A DNA stretch of 34,688 nt. Origin: Chloroflexota bacterium (lineage in GTDB: Bacteria; Chloroflexota; Dehalococcoidia; UBA2979). The notes below the pieces were generated by a model. That model made no database searches and had not been told where the DNA came from. It saw only the letters and a program-made list of their open reading frames with translations. Made by a program: the position numbers and the translations under genes. The DNA is taken from contig VXOS01000066.1 in assembly GCA_009839925.1 (NCBI GenBank), positions 1 to 34,688 on the forward strand. Reading direction: 5' to 3'. Shown piece after piece: positions 32,776 to 34,688 of the stretch (its first letter is position 1; the number at the start of each line of letters is the position of its first letter).

Positions 32776-33528
32776 TCAACGGTTCACTCCGCCGTCGACG
32801 TTCACGGTCTGCCCCGTGATGAACGAGGCCTGATCGGAGGCGAGGTAGGTGATGGCGTCCGCCAACTCCTCGGGCAGGCCGACGCGCCCGAGCGGGTTGA
32901 GCCGCCCGAAGCCCTCGATCTCCTCGGGCGTGCGGTTGCGGCGCATCAGCGGCGTCAGCACCGGTCCCGGCGCGACGCAGTTCACGCGGATGTTCTGGGC
33001 GGCGTGGTCGAGGGCCATGCCCTTGGTCAGCGCGATCACCCCGCCCTTGGCTGCGACGTAGCCGGGGTTGAGCGGCTGCCCGGACACGCCCGAGCCGGAC
33101 GAGACGTTGACGATCGCCCCGCCGCCCGCATCGGCGATGTGCGGCAGCGCGTACTTCGACATCAGGAAGACGCTTGTCAGGTTCATCTCGAGCAGGTCGC
33201 GCCACTCCTCCTCCGGCAGGTCGACGACGCTGAACTGTGGCAGGCTGCCGCCGACCACGTTGGCGAGGATGTCCAGCCGCCCGAACGCCGCGACGGTCTC
33301 GGCGACGATCCGCTCGGCATCGGCGGCGACCGTCACGTCGCCCTCGCTGGCGATCGCCGTGCCGCCCTGCTCCTCGATCGTCTGTACCGTCGCGGCGGCG
33401 GCGTCCGGGTCGATGTCGGCGACGGCTACGCCGGCGCCATCGGCGGCGAAGCGCAGGCAGACCGCCTGCGCGATCCCGGAGCCGCCGCCGGTGACCAGCG
33501 CTGCCTTGCCCTCGAGCCGAGCCGTCAT
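32776..33528 (-). CDS. short-chain dehydrogenase/reductase
   Basis: The 250-aa protein is a classical SDR oxidoreductase. The cofactor motif is ALVTGGGSGIAQAV (the last Gly of TGxxxGxG is Ala), with an Asp in VAVADID that favours NAD. ANVVGG replaces the usual NNAG segment. The catalytic residues lie in IVNVSSGSGVSG and NPGYVAAKGG, and the end is FITGQTVNVDGG. It is the first gene of a reverse operon with SnoaL-like and zinc dehydrogenase genes. ATG at 33528 has GGAGG at 5 nt, which decides against a GTG two codons upstream. Confidence 0.93.
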   Translation of the reverse strand: MTARLEGKAALVTGGGSGIAQAVCLRFAADGAGVAVADIDPDAAAATVQTIEEQGGTAIASEGDVTVAADAERIVAETVAAFGRLDILANVVGGSLPQFSVVDLPEEEWRDLLEMNLTSVFLMSKYALPHIADAGGGAIVNVSSGSGVSGQPLNPGYVAAKGGVIALTKGMALDHAAQNIRVNCVAPGPVLTPLMRRNRTPEEIEGFGRLNPLGRVGLPEELADAITYLASDQASFITGQTVNVDGGVNR

Positions 33529-33552
33529 CGCCACCTCCGGGCCGCGAGCGGC

Positions 33553-33558
33553 AGTATA
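33553..33558 (-). promoter_or_regulatory. candidate -10 element for SDR operon
   Basis: On the reverse strand TATACT lies 24 nt before the SDR ATG, a five-of-six match to the -10 consensus. The -35 region is not convincing. A forward TATGGT at 33578-33583 is the comparable candidate for the divergent SDR. Confidence 0.45.
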
Positions 33559-33608
33559 GCCGTGCGCCGCGGCGCGCTATGGTGACGAGCGCTGCGAGGG
33601 GGCGAGGC

Positions 33609-34385
33609 ATGGGCTACGTAATGGACGGCATCCGCATGGACGGCCGGGTCGCAGTCGTGACCGGCGCGGGCGAGGGCATCGGCCGCGCGATCGCGATCGG
33701 CGCCGCCGACGTCGGCGCGAGCGTCGTGATCGGCGAGATCAACGAGGAGACTGGGGCGCGCACCGCCGCCGAGATCATCGAGGCCGGCGGCGAGGCGCTG
33801 TTTATCCATACGGACGTGCGCCAGCCGGACTCGATTCGCGCGCTCGTCGCCGGGGCACGCGAGCGCTTCGGCCGCATCGACGCGATGTTCAACAACGCCG
33901 GAGGCAACTTCCAGCTCTCCGCCCTCGACATCTCCGAGAATGGCTTCGAGGCCGTCCTGCGCATGAACCTGAAGGCGGCCTTCATCGGCAGCCAGGCGGC
34001 CGCGCGGGCGATGATCGAGGAGGGCCACGGCGGCAGCATCGTCAACACCTCCTCCAACGCCGCCTTCAAGTCGACCGGCATCGGCATCGCCGCCTACACG
34101 GCGGCGAAGGCGGGCATCCTCGGGCTGACGCGGGAGCTGGCGGCGGAGTGGGCGCCGCACGGCATCCGGGTCAACGCGATCGCCCCCGGCGGCGTCGACA
34201 GCGCCGGCCGGACGAAGAACATGGACCCGGACCGCGAGAGCGAGCGCGTGTCGGACTACGGCCTGCTGAAGCGACTCGCCCCGCCCGAGGAGTTCGGCGC
34301 GGGCGCGGTCTTCCTCGCCTCGGACCTGGCGAACCACATCACGGGGCACACGCTCTCGATCGACGGAGGAGGGGGTATCTCCTGA
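33609..34385 (+). CDS. short-chain dehydrogenase/reductase
   Basis: The 258-aa product is a second classical SDR: VAVVTGAGEGIGRAIAIG (cofactor), HTDVRQPDSI, MFNNAGGNFQ, IVNTSSNAAFKSTG with the catalytic Ser, AAYTAAKAG with Tyr-xxx-Lys, and HITGHTLSIDGGGG at the end. Its start motif GEINEETG after the second strand leaves Glu where an Asp often selects NAD. It is divergent from the other SDR across 80 nt, and the pair may work on related hydroxy or keto acids. ATG at 33609 follows GGGGCGAGGC. It is the last gene in the window. Confidence 0.93.
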   Translation: MGYVMDGIRMDGRVAVVTGAGEGIGRAIAIGAADVGASVVIGEINEETGARTAAEIIEAGGEALFIHTDVRQPDSIRALVAGARERFGRIDAMFNNAGGNFQLSALDISENGFEAVLRMNLKAAFIGSQAAARAMIEEGHGGSIVNTSSNAAFKSTGIGIAAYTAAKAGILGLTRELAAEWAPHGIRVNAIAPGGVDSAGRTKNMDPDRESERVSDYGLLKRLAPPEEFGAGAVFLASDLANHITGHTLSIDGGGGIS

Positions 34386-34447
34386 AGCTCGCTCACCCGC
34401 AGAAGACCCCTGGCAACTCCGCCTGGGCGCTCCGTCTGCCTCCGGCC

Positions 34448-34467
34448 CCCTCTCCTTGGGGAGAGGG
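34448..34467. repeat. palindromic repeat, variant copy
   Basis: CCCTCTCC (34448-34455) pairs with GGAGAGGG (34460-34467) around TTGG. It is a variant of the repeat core at 4071-4091 and 34554-34574. It starts 62 nt after the SDR stop and could also serve as terminator. Confidence 0.7.
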
Positions 34468-34543
34468 CGGGGGTGAGGGGGAGGACTCCCGCGCGCCTCC
34501 GAACGCCCCGATGGTGCAACCCAATTCCGGAGGCGGACCCTCC

Positions 34544-34584
34544 CTCACCCTAACCCTCTCCCTCGGGGAGAGGGTTAGGGTGAG
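34544..34584. repeat. long perfect palindrome, 19-bp stem
   Basis: A 19-bp perfect inverted repeat, 34544-34562 against 34566-34584, encloses TCG. The inner arms read CCCTCTCCC and GGGAGAGGG, the same as at 4071-4091, and the outer arms add CTCACCCTAA and TTAGGGTGAG. This is one of the strongest hairpins in the window and appears to be the fuller form of the repeat. Confidence 0.85.
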
Positions 34585-34597
34585 CCCCCCTTTCGTC

Positions 34598-34617
34598 ATT
34601 CCGGCGAACGCCGGAAT
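34598..34617. repeat. palindromic repeat of the CGTCATTCCGGCG type
   Basis: ATTCCGGCG (34598-34606) and CGCCGGAAT (34609-34617) are perfect 9-bp arms around AA, flanked by CGTC and CCAG. Repeats of the form GTCATTCC-(G/C arm)-GGAATCCAG occur as dispersed elements in many bacterial genomes. Only one copy is in this window. Confidence 0.75.
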
Positions 34618-34688
34618 CCAGGCGCGCCGGCGGGACTCACCACCTCGATGGGTTGTTGCGCCTTCGGGGGTTGGGCGCCATCCGTAGC

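Larger units (their letters stand above)
34386..34688. other. non-coding terminal stretch with palindromic repeats
   Basis: These 303 bases after the last SDR gene hold no convincing gene on either strand. They contain three separate strong palindromes (34448-34467, 34544-34584, 34598-34617). Such clustering is typical of dispersed intergenic repeats rather than of a single terminator. Confidence 0.75.

Overview
The window is about 34.7 kb of very GC-rich bacterial chromosome with tightly packed genes, frequent GTG/TTG starts and start-stop overlaps. The atpD-atpC end, a Rex redox repressor, an Asp-type MurA, an MreB homologue, Sec-type formate dehydrogenase and an unusually large set of class III (CaiB/BaiF) CoA-transferases suggest a Chloroflexota-like (Dehalococcoidia/SAR202-type) or other deep-branching high-GC lineage. 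This is inference; no rRNA gene or other decisive marker is present. I saw no tRNA, rRNA, CRISPR array, insertion sequence or prophage gene.

Layout. 1-6062 is mostly housekeeping: the end of the ATP synthase operon, a VapBC-type toxin-antitoxin pair, murA, an MreB-like gene, a reverse-strand SUMF1-domain protein, rex, and a VanZ-like membrane protein. 6137-8935 holds pabB-pabC (p-aminobenzoate branch of folate synthesis) and a small carboxymuconolactone-decarboxylase-like protein. 8996-13923 has a single CaiB, a reverse-strand tandem-fused CaiB-CaiB and an amidohydrolase of the LigI/COG3618 type. A reverse-strand MFS transporter (13973-15196) is divergent from the formate dehydrogenase operon.

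Formate dehydrogenase operon, 15320-19982. The catalytic gene contains an in-frame TGA at 15566-15568, in the formate dehydrogenase active-site context SCNRT-U-HAPSVAGL, followed 11 nt later by a 7-bp hairpin with a GGUCU loop. This is a selenocysteine codon with a bacterial SECIS element, not a pseudogene. The catalytic polypeptide lacks the usual N-terminal [4Fe-4S] lobe; that lobe is instead the C-terminus of the third gene, behind a 2Fe-2S ferredoxin domain and two 4Fe-4S motifs. The middle gene is a NuoE-NuoF fusion. Together they can form an NAD-linked formate dehydrogenase in which the usual alpha subunit is split and its parts are encoded in reversed order.

19987-34385. An alpha/beta hydrolase is followed by a convergent 1044-aa exported protein with three gluzincin-like repeats, only the middle one carrying HExxH. 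A reverse-strand operon then runs from 30323 to 23996: FAS1/MaoC-like dehydratase, CaiB without the catalytic Asp, CaiB, and a second tandem-fused CaiB-CaiB. A small membrane protein with a His-rich loop lies next, then a second reverse operon (SDR, SnoaL-like, zinc alcohol dehydrogenase; 33528 to 31051) and a divergent SDR. The CoA-transferases, dehydratase, dehydrogenases and lactonase-like hydrolase look like catabolic modules for organic acids via CoA thioesters. The final 300 bases are non-coding and contain three strong palindromes, one sharing its core with a repeat at 4071-4091.
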